NCBI RefSeq assembly: GCF_002873455.1
Contig: NZ_MCUN01000004.1
Coordinates: forward strand, 62,001 to 126,000
From: Vibrio splendidus
GTDB taxonomy: Bacteria > Pseudomonadota > Gammaproteobacteria > Enterobacterales > Vibrionaceae
Length of the DNA stretch: 64,000 nt
Direction of reading: 5' to 3'
Shown here: piece after piece, positions 42,019-50,177 of the stretch
How positions within the stretch are numbered: the first letter of the stretch is position 1
Layout of the letters: every line of letters begins with the position of its first letter
Program-made: the position numbers and the translations under genes
The notes under the pieces: generated by a model
Seen by the model: the letters and a program-made list of their open reading frames with translations, nothing else
The model's database searches: none
What the model was told of the DNA's origin: nothing

Positions 42019-43287
42019 TTAAGCGCTAAGTGCTTGCTCTAGGTCAGCTAAGATATCGTCAATATGCTCAATGCCTACTGAGAGGCGGATCATCTCTGGT
42101 GATACACCCGCTTGTTTTTGTTCCGCTTCACTCAATTGGCGGTGTGTTGTAGAGGCAGGGTGACAAGCGAGAGACTTAGCATCACCGATGTTCACCAAGC
42201 GTTTGAAGATTTGTAGCGCATCATAGAAACGAACACCTGCTTCATAACCATCTTTCAAGCCAAAAGATAAAATGGCGGATGGCTTACCTTGCATGTATTT
42301 CTCAGCCAACGGATAGAACTCAGACGTTGGTAAACCTGCGTAGCTTACCCAACTCACGTTCTCATGTTGTTTGAGGTATTCTGCTACTTTCAATGCGTTC
42401 TCTGTGTGTCGCTCCATGCGTAACGACAACGTCTCTAAGCCTTGCATTAGCATGAAGGCATTCATTGGCGACAAAGCTGCGCCTGTATTGCGTAGCGGCA
42501 CAGTTCGAGCGCGACCAATAAATGCAGCATCACCAAAAGCTTCGGTATAAACCACACCATGGTATGAAGGCTCTGGTTGATTAAACACAGGGAATCGATC
42601 TTTGTGTTCTGCCCATGGGAATTTGCCTGAATCAACAATCACACCACCCAATGTTGTTCCGTGACCACCAACGTATTTGGTTAGCGAGTGCACCACGATA
42701 TCAGCACCAAAATCGATAGGCTTACATAGCACTGGCGTCGCTACTGTGTTGTCGACAATTACAGGCACACCTTGCGCGTGAGCAAGTTCTGCAACACGTT
42801 CTAAATCGATGATGTTACCTGCTGGGTTACCGATACTCTCACAGTAAACCGCCTTGGTTTTTTCATCGATCAGCGCCGCTAAGCTTTCAGGCTTATCGTC
42901 TTTGGCAAAGCGAACTTCTATTCCTTGGTTTGGCAGCATGTGAGCAAACAAAGTGTAAGTACCGCCGTAAAGCTGAGGCGTTGAAACGATGTTGTCGCCG
43001 ATTTGGGCTAACGTTTGAATCGCGTAGTTAATTGCTGCGCTGCCTGCACTAACCACAAGACCAGCAATACCGCCCTCTAATGCAGCCATGCGTTTTTCCA
43101 ACACATCGTTGGTTGGGTTCATAATACGGGTGTAGATATTGCCCGGCACCGCAAGGTTAAACAGGTCGGCGCCGTGTTGTGCATCATCGAATTCATAAGC
43201 AACGGTTTGGTAAATAGGAGTAGCAACCGATTTGGTTGTTGGATCAGTGTCGTAGCCGAAGTGAATCGAGAGTGTTTCGTCTTTCAT
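42019..43287 (-). CDS. O-acetylhomoserine aminocarboxypropyltransferase/cysteine synthase
   Basis: A 422-residue PLP enzyme of the Cys/Met metabolism family (MetY/Met17 type), which joins sulphide or methanethiol with O-acetylhomoserine. The PLP lysine is in HSLTKYVGGHGTTLGG near residue 205, and cofactor-binding stretches are SAGSAAINYAIQTLA and VIVDNTVATPVLCKPI. The family insertion SYHGVVYTEAFGDAAFIGRAR, characteristic of O-acetylhomoserine sulphhydrylases, is present in part. It is the last core-chromosome gene before the island. Confidence 0.9.
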   Translation of the reverse strand: MKDETLSIHFGYDTDPTTKSVATPIYQTVAYEFDDAQHGADLFNLAVPGNIYTRIMNPTNDVLEKRMAALEGGIAGLVVSAGSAAINYAIQTLAQIGDNIVSTPQLYGGTYTLFAHMLPNQGIEVRFAKDDKPESLAALIDEKTKAVYCESIGNPAGNIIDLERVAELAHAQGVPVIVDNTVATPVLCKPIDFGADIVVHSLTKYVGGHGTTLGGVIVDSGKFPWAEHKDRFPVFNQPEPSYHGVVYTEAFGDAAFIGRARTVPLRNTGAALSPMNAFMLMQGLETLSLRMERHTENALKVAEYLKQHENVSWVSYAGLPTSEFYPLAEKYMQGKPSAILSFGLKDGYEAGVRFYDALQIFKRLVNIGDAKSLACHPASTTHRQLSEAEQKQAGVSPEMIRLSVGIEHIDDILADLEQALSA

Positions 43288-43427
43288 GAGTCTTCCCTGA
43301 ACTATTGAATGATTTGTGTACTCTCATATTGCCGATTTTTTTATAAAAGAAAAGTATGTTTAGTCAAATAGAAGAAACTGGACGAATGGGGCAGGAGGTT
43401 GAGCTAGAAGATAAAGGGCTAGAAAAG

Positions 43428-43463
43428 CAAAAAGCCAGAGCAGCGTGAACTGTTCTGGCTTTT
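43428..43463 (-). terminator. native terminator of the tRNA locus (boundary A)
   Basis: The arms AAGCCAGAGCAG and CTGTTCTGGCTT form a stem with one wobble, followed on the minus strand by TTTTTGCTTTT. It lies 8 bp beyond the tRNA 3' fragment of core A, so it is probably the terminator of the original tRNA gene. Confidence 0.75.
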
Positions 43464-43469
43464 CTAATT

Positions 43470-43516
43470 TGGTGGCCCCTCCCAGATTTGAACTGGGGAC
43501 CGAACGATTATGAGCC
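43470..43516 (-). other. att core A: 3' end of a tRNA(Met)-like gene
   Basis: On the minus strand these 47 bp contain a CTCATAA anticodon loop (CAU), the right half of the anticodon stem, a complete T arm (CCCAG / CTGGG), the acceptor strand AGGGGCC and ACCA. The left half of the tRNA is absent: neither GGCCCCT nor a pairing anticodon strand occurs upstream. The same 47 bp occur at 47326 and 58170. This is the displaced 3' fragment typical of a tyrosine-recombinase att site at the island's left end. Confidence 0.88.
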
Positions 43517-43705
43517 AAGCTTCAGCCCTGTAATCAACATAGTAACCCTGTCCCGAATCACTCTGAAATCCACCAGCAAAATCACATCACCTGATTATCC
43601 GCATGAATTCTCTGATGTCGACGACGGGATGATGAACGTGATGGGAGTAATTAGTACGACGACGAGGGGGAGCTGGGGTGGAAGGCAGGAACAGTACCGG
43701 ACTAA
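43517..43705. repeat. P1 repeat, copy A
   Basis: About 190 bp that are nearly identical over the first 110 bp to the sequences beside cores B and C, then diverge by small changes. Two GTCGACGACG-type clusters (43614-43627, 43655-43666) and an ACCGGAC motif near 43701 are shared with the other copies. The apparent open frame through it is an artefact of the tRNA sequence. Confidence 0.85.
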
Positions 43706-43803
43706 ATCAGTCCAATTTATTGCCAGCAACCTAGAGGGATATCTAGAAGTTTTGGACTGTAACTCCAGAGGCTTAAAGGCTGTTGAGTGCCGCGTGAGTA
43801 GCA

Positions 43804-44017
43804 CTAGTGCAGTGTACCGTTACGCATTAAAGCCATGTCTGTATAATAAACAGCTTTAGCCCTACTATAGCGAAAATATTTTTCAAAAAAGTAACTCTTT
43901 AAATGCATTTCTCGCATAACTATTTCTGCAAGTTCTTCGGAAGATATCCAAACGGGATAAGTTAGAACAATATTCTTAATTGCTTGTTCTAACTGCTGGT
44001 GAGGGTTATTGGGGGAG
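43804..44017 (-). pseudogene. possible remnant of an unidentified gene
   Basis: A minus-strand frame with no start codon is open for about 70 codons to a TAG at 43804. It codes LEQAIKNIVLTYPVWISSEE, then LAEIVMREMHLKSYFFEKYF and a basic C-terminus. The amphipathic composition looks protein-like. A stop lies just upstream, so it would be a 3' fragment. I do not recognise the family. Confidence 0.35.
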
Positions 44018-44173
44018 AGACATAAAAACGCCTACAAAAAGTGTACGAGTCAGACCAAAAAACAGACACATTGCAGGTTTCGACCTGATTCTTGGTTCAG
44101 GAATCTGTAATGTGATTTCGATATGCTGGAAGTATCAGCGCTTTTGTATGGGGGATAAGAGGTAATCTGTCTG

Positions 44174-44238
44174 TAGTAATAAACCCGAAGTCAAAATTAT
44201 ATTATTAACCGAGTATAAGCCTTTATGTACCAGCACCC
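44174..44238 (+). repeat. short repeat shared with the Mrr gene's 3' flank, copy 1
   Basis: About 65 bp including AGTAATAAAC, TCAAAATTATATTATTAA and GAGTA-AAGC match 48508-48574 with scattered changes. The hairpin that forms a good terminator in the other copy is degraded here. Confidence 0.7.
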
Positions 44239-44312
44239 ATGGCTGACCTCCTCAACCTAGAACTAGCCAAATGTGCATATTTAATGGAAGTTTGTAGGCT
44301 TTGGTGTCCTAA
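44239..44312 (-). pseudogene. C-terminal remnant of a tyrosine integrase
   Basis: Read on the minus strand, the DNA codes LGHQSLQTSIKYAHLASSRL followed by RRSA. This aligns with residues 360-381 of the integrase at 61395-62582 (LGHQSPQTSTRYAHLASSRL), including the box-II histidine and the catalytic tyrosine. Nothing upstream remains of the rest of the domain. It is the decayed integrase of the haemolysin-bearing element. Confidence 0.75.
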
Positions 44313-44403
44313 AGACCCACTGGCGCCTAACAATAACCAATGGATCTTATAAGAGAAGAAAATTAACTTATCAACTTAATCTTTGATCGGAATAATTACG
44401 TTG

Positions 44404-45807
44404 TTATAAGCTCAAATTGGTCTGTTTTTCCAACCACCCTTTGCTAGAGTCAGACTTAAGTATAAGTTGACCGATTTGTTGAGGGTCGAGACTCCAAGTC
44501 TTTTTTCCATCAGGTAGGTAGCTGATTAACTGGCCATCTTGCCACAACCACTTCTGGGTTAAACTGGAGCCACACTGCTCAGTTATAATACGTTTATCTT
44601 TGTCAATTGATAAACAAACATTTGGGCTTTGTCTATTTACATATCTGCTTTCTTTATCGTAGCCCCAAATTTGAGCTAACTCACTGCTACACGCACTTCC
44701 AAAAACATGATTATCATCTTCGCTGGCAGTAAGGCATTGGTTGACATGAGATAGAGATTGAAGCGTTACATGTTTTTCTGGTAAAAATATCGGGTGATTC
44801 CAGTCAACAGTAAAAGCAGTGTTGATCTTATGTGAACCTTGCAATTCATCATGTGTAAGATGAATTGCCGCGAGAACACCATATTGAACAAAACCTGTAT
44901 AAACAGAGTAGTCGACCCCAACGCCTACCTCAAAACGTGTCTTTCCTTGCTCAGTAACCGGAGCCTCGTAAATGACGTCATAATTAGGTTTGAAATTAGC
45001 GTAAGCGATTGGGTTAACCTTATCTCTATCGTAAACCCAAGCACCCGACCAGATAGGACCGCTAAAATAACAACCCGTAGAGGCTTCATTTCTCGTTAAT
45101 GTATCGCAGACCCCGAAGGTGCGTTTGAAAGATAGTGAAAAATCATGCAACGAAGAATGGTTGACGATTTCATATTCCTGAGTATCAAACACTAAAGTTT
45201 TGGATTGTTGATAACCAAATGAAACGCCTAAATCAACACTACCCTTGGGACCATCTTTACCAATCTCTATGCTTTTCTTAGTATCAACGCCAATGGTAAA
45301 GCCGCTGGTTTCTCTGTGTTGGAAGTTTTTGTTTTTATTTCCAGGGTAGTTTTTTACAATTTTAGGTAGGTAACCATTAGTTGGCTTTACCCAAACATCA
45401 TAACTTGTCGCAATTGGACCAAAGACTTCACTTCTGTCTGTCCATGTTCGAAAATTAACGTACTCTTGTGTTATGTCATCGGCTAGATGAATACCAGCCC
45501 CATGGCCTTTATCATCAATAGTAAAGCGTGCTATTTTTGAATCGGGTGTAAACCCTCCCTTTTTTGTGGACGAGCGTATGGATCGCATTAATGACATATT
45601 GACTCGAACGTCAATTGAAGCACTTGCATTACACCAATCACGCGTTTTATTTGACTCTCGGTCATAATCATCCCCAGTAAATAAATCACACGTGATATTT
45701 TGGCTGGTAATGTACAGGGGAATTTCTACAACCGGAAGAAAGTCATTCGATAAAACAGAAGTAGAGATGAGGCTTAAAATTGAAAGTGAGTATTTGATAA
45801 GTCTCAT
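44404..45807 (-). CDS. VvhA-like leukocidin-family pore-forming haemolysin
   Basis: A 467-residue secreted toxin related to Vibrio vulnificus haemolysin VvhA and the core of V. cholerae cytolysin. A signal peptide (residues 1-20, ending STSVLS) is followed by the leukocidin/haemolysin beta-barrel domain (about 30-335), with the family patterns FRTWTDRSEVFGPIATSYDVW, GVDTKKSIEIG and a stem-like region GVSFGYQQSKTLVFDT. A ricin-type lectin domain follows (about 345-445), with the repeated QIWGYD and QKWLWQDGQL units. It would form oligomeric pores in animal cell membranes. The upstream gene overlaps its start by four bases and resembles VvhB. Length matches VvhA (about 470 residues). Confidence 0.85.
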   Translation of the reverse strand: MRLIKYSLSILSLISTSVLSNDFLPVVEIPLYITSQNITCDLFTGDDYDRESNKTRDWCNASASIDVRVNMSLMRSIRSSTKKGGFTPDSKIARFTIDDKGHGAGIHLADDITQEYVNFRTWTDRSEVFGPIATSYDVWVKPTNGYLPKIVKNYPGNKNKNFQHRETSGFTIGVDTKKSIEIGKDGPKGSVDLGVSFGYQQSKTLVFDTQEYEIVNHSSLHDFSLSFKRTFGVCDTLTRNEASTGCYFSGPIWSGAWVYDRDKVNPIAYANFKPNYDVIYEAPVTEQGKTRFEVGVGVDYSVYTGFVQYGVLAAIHLTHDELQGSHKINTAFTVDWNHPIFLPEKHVTLQSLSHVNQCLTASEDDNHVFGSACSSELAQIWGYDKESRYVNRQSPNVCLSIDKDKRIITEQCGSSLTQKWLWQDGQLISYLPDGKKTWSLDPQQIGQLILKSDSSKGWLEKQTNLSL

Positions 45808-46274
45808 AATGACATCCCCGCACTAAAACGCTTTAAAACATGAACCAAGGATGAAGAAAGGCTTTCTAAAGCTTCGCTTTCATTTTTTATGTTGTTACCG
45901 TTGACATCAGTTATATTGACGTTGACAATATTGATAATTTTTTCTCCGTCTAGATTGCCAACAACAATTACAGGTGCATCAATACCTAGGCCAGAAATTA
46001 TAGAGCTATAACTGATACGTTCCTCTTCTGAGTACACTTCTGTCATATCAATAATTAAAGTACGATTTTCATTTATGAGAGTTTTAGACTGTTTTATTTC
46101 TGCGACAGACAAGCTTGCTAGGTTAATATAATTAATATTTTCATTATTGATATAGTTATTTTTTGCTTCTTTTTGAAGCAAAGTTTCATGTAATTGTGTA
46201 GGTAGGCCAAACAATTGAATGTCAGATCTAGATGAAAAACTAACAAATAGAAGTAATAAAATTAATTTTTTCAT
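45804..46274 (-). CDS. VvhB-like haemolysin accessory protein
   Basis: A 156-residue protein with a signal peptide (MKKLILLLLFVSFSSRS) and a mixed alpha/beta sequence rich in Asn and Ile. Homology to a named family is weak by eye. Its place directly upstream of, and overlapping with, a VvhA-like toxin reproduces the vvhBA operon, in which VvhB is thought to help fold or activate the haemolysin. I infer the same role. Low GC content suggests the pair is foreign to the chromosome. Confidence 0.7.
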   Translation of the reverse strand: MKKLILLLLFVSFSSRSDIQLFGLPTQLHETLLQKEAKNNYINNENINYINLASLSVAEIKQSKTLINENRTLIIDMTEVYSEEERISYSSIISGLGIDAPVIVVGNLDGEKIINIVNVNITDVNGNNIKNESEALESLSSSLVHVLKRFSAGMSL

Positions 46275-46529
46275 AGTGGTTTCTTAGGTTGTTGTATACC
46301 AAGGGTTATTCAGAAAATATATATATCAGGGACTCTGAACTATAGCTCAGGTTATCGTTATTATTTTTGTAGTTCGTTCCAATTTAAATGCCAATAAATA
46401 TATTGTGGACAACTCAATGGTGCATTCAATAACACCCGAAAATGATGGCAATTTCTCAGAACAACTAAATTACCAGAGAGATAATGTCTTGAAGTGAAAT
46501 CCAATACTTAAAACTCTAGCTCGCGAGGG

Positions 46530-47287
46530 CGGTCACTCTAGACTGGCCCTGTAATCTCTTTCTAGCCCTTGTTCTACCTGACTTCTTCCGTAATTACTTT
46601 CCCTAGATTTCGTTGACGACGTCGTTGGTCCGGTCCTAGTCCGGTTTTTCACCCTGATTTAGGTCTATTGCTGTCGACGACGACGGTATTCTCACTCTAG
46701 ATTTCTATCTGATTCCAGCAGTCCATTCGCTAACCCAACTTCTCACCCTAACTCATAGCAGATTCGCCCTAGAACCACTCCTAGCGTTGAGATTACCGAT
46801 TTCAGTATGAATACCAGTCCAGTGATTAGCATTCGTTTCTAGCTCTGAGGTTCACTGCTGCTGCCGACTAACCTAAATCACTTAAGAGATATCAGACCAA
46901 TTACCACGGAGGGTAATTGGTCATCATTGTTCAACAGTCATCTGGTTCTAATCTTCGGTGCTGAGTCTCCTGACTGATATCAGCTAGAACTCCATTTAGG
47001 TATCTCATTTATATCTATATAAATTACTGAACCTAATGGAACTGAATGTTGGTTATATTTTTGTTGGTTTAGTTGGGAAGTTTTTCTGGGGTTCTATTCT
47101 GGTGTTGAGTGGTATGTATTTAGCGAAGAATCGTGTCGTACAGATAAGAGAGGTTACTGATGGTTGATATCAGCCTGAGATAGATTTACGGGTTCTGCGG
47201 TGATTAGATGGAGTGTTTCAGTGGTGCTAATGGAATGGTGCTTACAGGAAGTAATCGAAGACCGGATATGGACCGGACTAGAAAAGC
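46530..47287. repeat. P2 repeat, copy B (about 0.76 kb, non-coding)
   Basis: Begins near GGTCACTCTAGACTGGCCCT and ends at the terminator beside core B. An inverted relative fills 58255-59122 and a direct one begins at 63724. No frame of useful length is conserved between copies. Shared signposts are GGTCCGGTCCTAGTCCGG, GTCGAC-type clusters (46612-46628, 46672-46686), an 11-bp hairpin at 46895-46922 with the loop ACGGAG, and ACCGGAC near 47273. Such long conserved non-coding DNA suggests an origin, recombination arm or structured RNA. Confidence 0.85.
46895..46922. other. conserved hairpin in P2
   Basis: Perfect 11-bp arms (GACCAATTACC / GGTAATTGGTC) enclose the loop ACGGAG. The same stem and loop occur in the inverted copy at 58621-58648. 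Confidence 0.8.
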
Positions 47288-47320
47288 AAAAGGCTCGTAG
47301 ATTTCTCTACGAGCCTTTCT
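47288..47320 (-). terminator. terminator beside core B
   Basis: The stem AAAGGCTCGTAGA / TCTACGAGCCTTT is followed on the minus strand by TTTTGCTTTT. It plays the same role as those beside cores A and C but has an unrelated stem sequence. Confidence 0.85.
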
Positions 47321-47325
47321 GTATA

Positions 47326-47372
47326 TGGTGGCCCCTCCCAGATTTGAACTGGGGACCGAACGATTATGAGCC
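47326..47372 (-). other. att core B: 3' end of a tRNA(Met)-like gene
   Basis: Identical to core A over all 47 bp and in the same orientation. It is the junction between the 3.9-kb haemolysin element (P2 on its left) and the larger element (P1 on its right). Confidence 0.88.
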
Positions 47373-47580
47373 AAGCTTCAGCCCTGTAATCAACATAGTA
47401 ACCCTGCCCCGAATCACTCCGAAATCCACCAGTAAAATCACATCACCTGATTATTCGCATGAGTTTACTGACGTCGACGACGAGGTTATGGGATGACTTA
47501 GTACGACGACGCCGTCGAGGTTATGGGGGTAAAGTTGGGTGGAAAGACAGGAACCGGACAGGAACATACCGGAAAAATTA
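47373..47580. repeat. P1 repeat, copy B
   Basis: Starts with the same CCAAGCTTCAGCCCTGTAA as copies A and C. It has GTCGACGACG at about 47474 and ACGACGACGCCGTCGAGG at about 47500, and ends with ACCGGAC and ACCGGAA motifs near 47558-47577. Confidence 0.85.
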
Positions 47581-47702
47581 AGAAAGATTATTGTATTGAA
47601 TGTAGCATAAACTATTGATCTTAATTGCTAAAAATTATCTTTGTTTGCAATATATAAAACTGGAGTTGTACAAGTAGATATTTAGTGTTTATTGAGGGAA
47701 GT

Positions 47703-48497
47703 ATGAGCTCATCAGGAAAAGAGTTAGAAGAGTATGTTCAAAGCACCTATCGTTTTCTTCTAAATATGAAAGACGAAGGCGTTACAGTAGAAAGAGACAT
47801 TTATTTAACAGGTAAATCTGGGGCTAAGCATCAGGTAGATGTGTTCTATCAGTTTAAGATTGCTGACATTACCCATAGAGTTGCGATTGAGTGCAAAGAC
47901 CATTCTCGCCCAGTAGAGAAGGGAAAGGTACAAGAGTTCGCATACAAGCTTCAGGATATTGGGGGGATATCAGGTGTAATGGTTTCTCAAGCGGGGTACC
48001 AGTCAGGTGCAGAGTTAATAGCGAAACAAGCGGATATTATACTTAAAACCACAAAAGAATTACCTCCTACACCTTGGTTGATCGCTGAAAGGCTAGAAAG
48101 TGTGGCCTTGCCTACAGAAGGATATAGGGGTGAACCTTTTTGGGTCATAATGGAGCATAGTGATGGGAAGGTGAACGGCTCCTATTATGGCACTGAAGAA
48201 GATGGGAGGCAGTTTATCCCTCTATTCTTTTCCAAGTATCATGCGCAATTAAATTTCGATGAAGGACACTTAGATAGTAACCGCTGGTGTGTTAGAGGGC
48301 TACCTCGTCATGCATTTAGAGCTTTCCTTCTCTTGTTAGAATTGTTTGAACGCCAAAAAGTAGAACCTATGATTTGCTTCAGACCTCCAGGTGATACAAC
48401 GGAATTAGGCTGGGCTGGATTGGTAACCAACAGAGACTCACTTGTTAAAGAGTACTACTGTGAAGATTTGCCCAGAATATTAAGAAGCTCAAATTAA
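47703..48497 (+). CDS. Mrr-like restriction endonuclease domain protein
   Basis: A 264-residue protein whose first 125 residues are a PD-(D/E)XK nuclease fold of the Mrr type. Visible signs are the N-terminal helix GKELEEYVQSTYRFLL, the aspartate in KHQVDVFYQF, and the IECKDHSRPV motif (E-x-K), followed by GISGVMVSQAGYQSGAELIA. The C-terminal half is unassigned. The ATG at 47703 has GAGGGA just upstream; a GTG at 47685 would lie before that site. It may be a stand-alone type IV restriction enzyme or a regulatory or repair nuclease of the element. Confidence 0.75.
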   Translation: MSSSGKELEEYVQSTYRFLLNMKDEGVTVERDIYLTGKSGAKHQVDVFYQFKIADITHRVAIECKDHSRPVEKGKVQEFAYKLQDIGGISGVMVSQAGYQSGAELIAKQADIILKTTKELPPTPWLIAERLESVALPTEGYRGEPFWVIMEHSDGKVNGSYYGTEEDGRQFIPLFFSKYHAQLNFDEGHLDSNRWCVRGLPRHAFRAFLLLLELFERQKVEPMICFRPPGDTTELGWAGLVTNRDSLVKEYYCEDLPRILRSSN

Positions 48498-48507
48498 ATG
48501 ATGATTC

Positions 48508-48574
48508 AGTAGTAATAAACCATGAATCAAAATTATATTATTAATCTAGAGTAAGCCCTTATGGAACAACACCA
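48508..48574 (+). repeat. short repeat shared with the haemolysin element, copy 2
   Basis: Matches 44174-44238. Here it runs into an intact terminator. Confidence 0.7.
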
Positions 48575-48586
48575 TAAGGGCTTTTT
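48553..48586 (+). terminator. Rho-independent terminator after the Mrr-like gene
   Basis: The stem AAGCCCTTATGG / CCATAAGGGCTT has a seven-base loop and five T. Confidence 0.88.
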
Positions 48587-48610
48587 CGTACCTAAATTGA
48601 AGGAATATCC

Positions 48611-49087
48611 ATGAACCCAAAGGTCAATCAAACCAAGAAAGTACCAACAGAAGCTGATGCATCTAAAGCCGCGTCAAAACACAATCCATTTTCTACCATT
48701 CTCAAATCAGGGGAAGCAGACAAACTAGGTTCAAAATCTCAAGGGAAAGTCCTTTTCGAGATTGCTCAAAACAGTGAGGATAAACAACTCTACTTCCGAA
48801 TTGCAGGCCAGACAGGGGGGGCAGGGTTACATTCAAAACAGTGGGTTCCATGCTCTAAGTTATTCGAGGTTATCGAATCTCAGGGTGATAAACCATGGAA
48901 AAGTCAGGTCTACAAATCCCTCTATTCTTCTGGTTCCGCTAACAATCAGGGCTTCTGTGCCGCTATCGTTCGTGGTCTAGGTTTAGCTGTTAAAGCTGAG
49001 TCTTCTATTTACCTACATGTCGTTTCAGAGAAATATCAAGATAGGAAAAAGGAGCTTCTCGCACTGTCAAAATCAAGGGCTAAATAG
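48611..49087 (+). CDS. hypothetical protein (158 aa)
   Basis: A basic, probably cytosolic protein. The first 35 residues are polar and lysine-rich. The middle part (GKVLFEIAQNSEDKQLYFRIAG, then SKQWVPCSKLFEVIESQGD) and a helical end (LLALSKSRAK) suggest a compact domain, possibly nucleic-acid binding. An AAGGAATATCC ribosome binding site precedes the ATG. It has its own start after the Mrr terminator and is followed by a GTCGAC motif cluster. I do not recognise the family. Confidence 0.7.
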   Translation: MNPKVNQTKKVPTEADASKAASKHNPFSTILKSGEADKLGSKSQGKVLFEIAQNSEDKQLYFRIAGQTGGAGLHSKQWVPCSKLFEVIESQGDKPWKSQVYKSLYSSGSANNQGFCAAIVRGLGLAVKAESSIYLHVVSEKYQDRKKELLALSKSRAK

Positions 49088-49101
49088 TGTGTAAAAACCT
49101 T

Positions 49102-49132
49102 GTCGTCGTCGACGTAATGACGACGCCGTCGA
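49102..49132. repeat. GTCGAC motif cluster 1 (intergenic)
   Basis: GTCGTCGTCGACG and GACGACGCCGTCGA face each other across a short gap between two convergent genes. Similar clusters occur at 51034, 55946 and in every P1 and P2 copy. Confidence 0.75.
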
Positions 49133-49141
49133 TAAACCTAC

Positions 49142-50014
49142 TCATGAACAAGTCGCTAGATAAGCTTCAATATCTCTAACCAAGGCTTGTTTTACCCATG
49201 ACGGAGATATTACATCGATATCAGGCAGCCAAGATTTGAGGACTGGCATTAATGTGTGAATATCTGATGTCTCAATGCTTATAAGTGTCGAGCCATAACC
49301 CAACTCTTTCAGCACTTGAATTGTCATAGGTTGTTCTGACCTCTGGTAATCATCAATTCGACTAGAACCTACCTGTGCGATGACCTCTACAATACCCTGA
49401 GTATTCCAGTGTAATTCTTCTCTGATTAGTTTCTCGTTGAAGCTAGGGGAGGGAGTGTAAATATCATCGTGTTGAACTAACTCTGTAATCTCTGCCACTC
49501 GAAACGAATATGATTGGTTTCTAAGCATTGAAACCAAATGCCAAATCCCATGTTCGTTAATGAGTTGGTAAGGCTCAATCCGATGATAACGACGACGCTG
49601 ACACGTTAAGGTCAGAGTGTTTCGTTGATGAATAGCGTTCGCAATGACACGTAACGTTGCCTGAAAGCGACTGGAATCTTCGATAGGTAAATGACGGAAC
49701 AGAATAGATTGTGTCTTATGGCTTAGTGCCTGAGTCATGACTGCTCTATCTGGAAACAACTTATCTACTCCCATACTTGATAGGGAGTTCAGAGCTAAAT
49801 GAGCTTTAGGGTTACGATGATCTAATTGCTTTAAGAAGTAATATCCGTCCTCTCTTTCGATAGGTAGAAATGCCAGTCGACTGAAATCTCGAAGTACAGT
49901 TCGTTCATGTACTCCAAACTCCTGCTGTAAGTCGATAAGGCTCAGTTTCTCTCCTGAATGTAATCGGGAAAGTATCTGACTCAATCGGTAGGCTAACTTC
50001 TCACTCTTATTCAT
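49142..50014 (-). CDS. HTH and WYL domain transcriptional regulator
   Basis: A 290-residue regulator. An N-terminal winged helix (about residues 5-60, SLIDLQQEFGVHERTVLRDFSRL) is followed by a linker and a WYL domain (about 130-210) with LTLTCQRRRYHRIEPYQLI and IWHLVSML. A C-terminal WCX-like region ends the protein. WYL proteins such as BrxR and CapW are repressors in phage-defence islands that respond to nucleic-acid ligands. Two identical inverted repeats lie in its upstream region, between it and the divergent small secreted protein. Confidence 0.85.
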   Translation of the reverse strand: MNKSEKLAYRLSQILSRLHSGEKLSLIDLQQEFGVHERTVLRDFSRLAFLPIEREDGYYFLKQLDHRNPKAHLALNSLSSMGVDKLFPDRAVMTQALSHKTQSILFRHLPIEDSSRFQATLRVIANAIHQRNTLTLTCQRRRYHRIEPYQLINEHGIWHLVSMLRNQSYSFRVAEITELVQHDDIYTPSPSFNEKLIREELHWNTQGIVEVIAQVGSSRIDDYQRSEQPMTIQVLKELGYGSTLISIETSDIHTLMPVLKSWLPDIDVISPSWVKQALVRDIEAYLATCS

Positions 50015-50037
50015 ATCACCAATGATGTACTGATTCG

Positions 50038-50054
50038 CTGACAGGTAGTGTCAG
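50038..50054. promoter_or_regulatory. putative WYL-regulator operator 1
   Basis: The inverted repeat CTGACA-GGTAG-TGTCAG lies 24 bp upstream of the regulator's start codon. The same half sites recur at 50161. Confidence 0.7.
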
Positions 50055-50160
50055 TCATCATTATTTCCCGATAGTCATGAGTAAGTGACCGATTTTGTTA
50101 TAGGTTTCATAGCCCACGAAACCTAAGCCCTACCGTTATTCCTCAAATTAATTTTATCAA

Positions 50161-50177
50161 CTGACACCACCTGTCAG
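50161..50177. promoter_or_regulatory. putative WYL-regulator operator 2
   Basis: CTGACA-CCACC-TGTCAG has exactly the half sites of operator 1, 123 bp away and 73 bp before the plus-strand gene at 50250. The pair could support looping between the divergent promoters. Confidence 0.7.

Noticed and set aside
43470..43700. Open frames coding WPLPDLNWGPNDYEPSF-type proteins in all three modules (43488, 47200 and 57968)
   Set aside because: They read antisense through the tRNA core and the P1 repeat. Differences between copies are mostly amino-acid changing and reading ends differ, so the shared sequence is explained by DNA conservation, not by a protein.
43980..44165. A 61-codon plus-strand gene beside the integrase remnant
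   Set aside because: No ribosome binding site, odd composition, and it overlaps the more protein-like minus-strand fragment.
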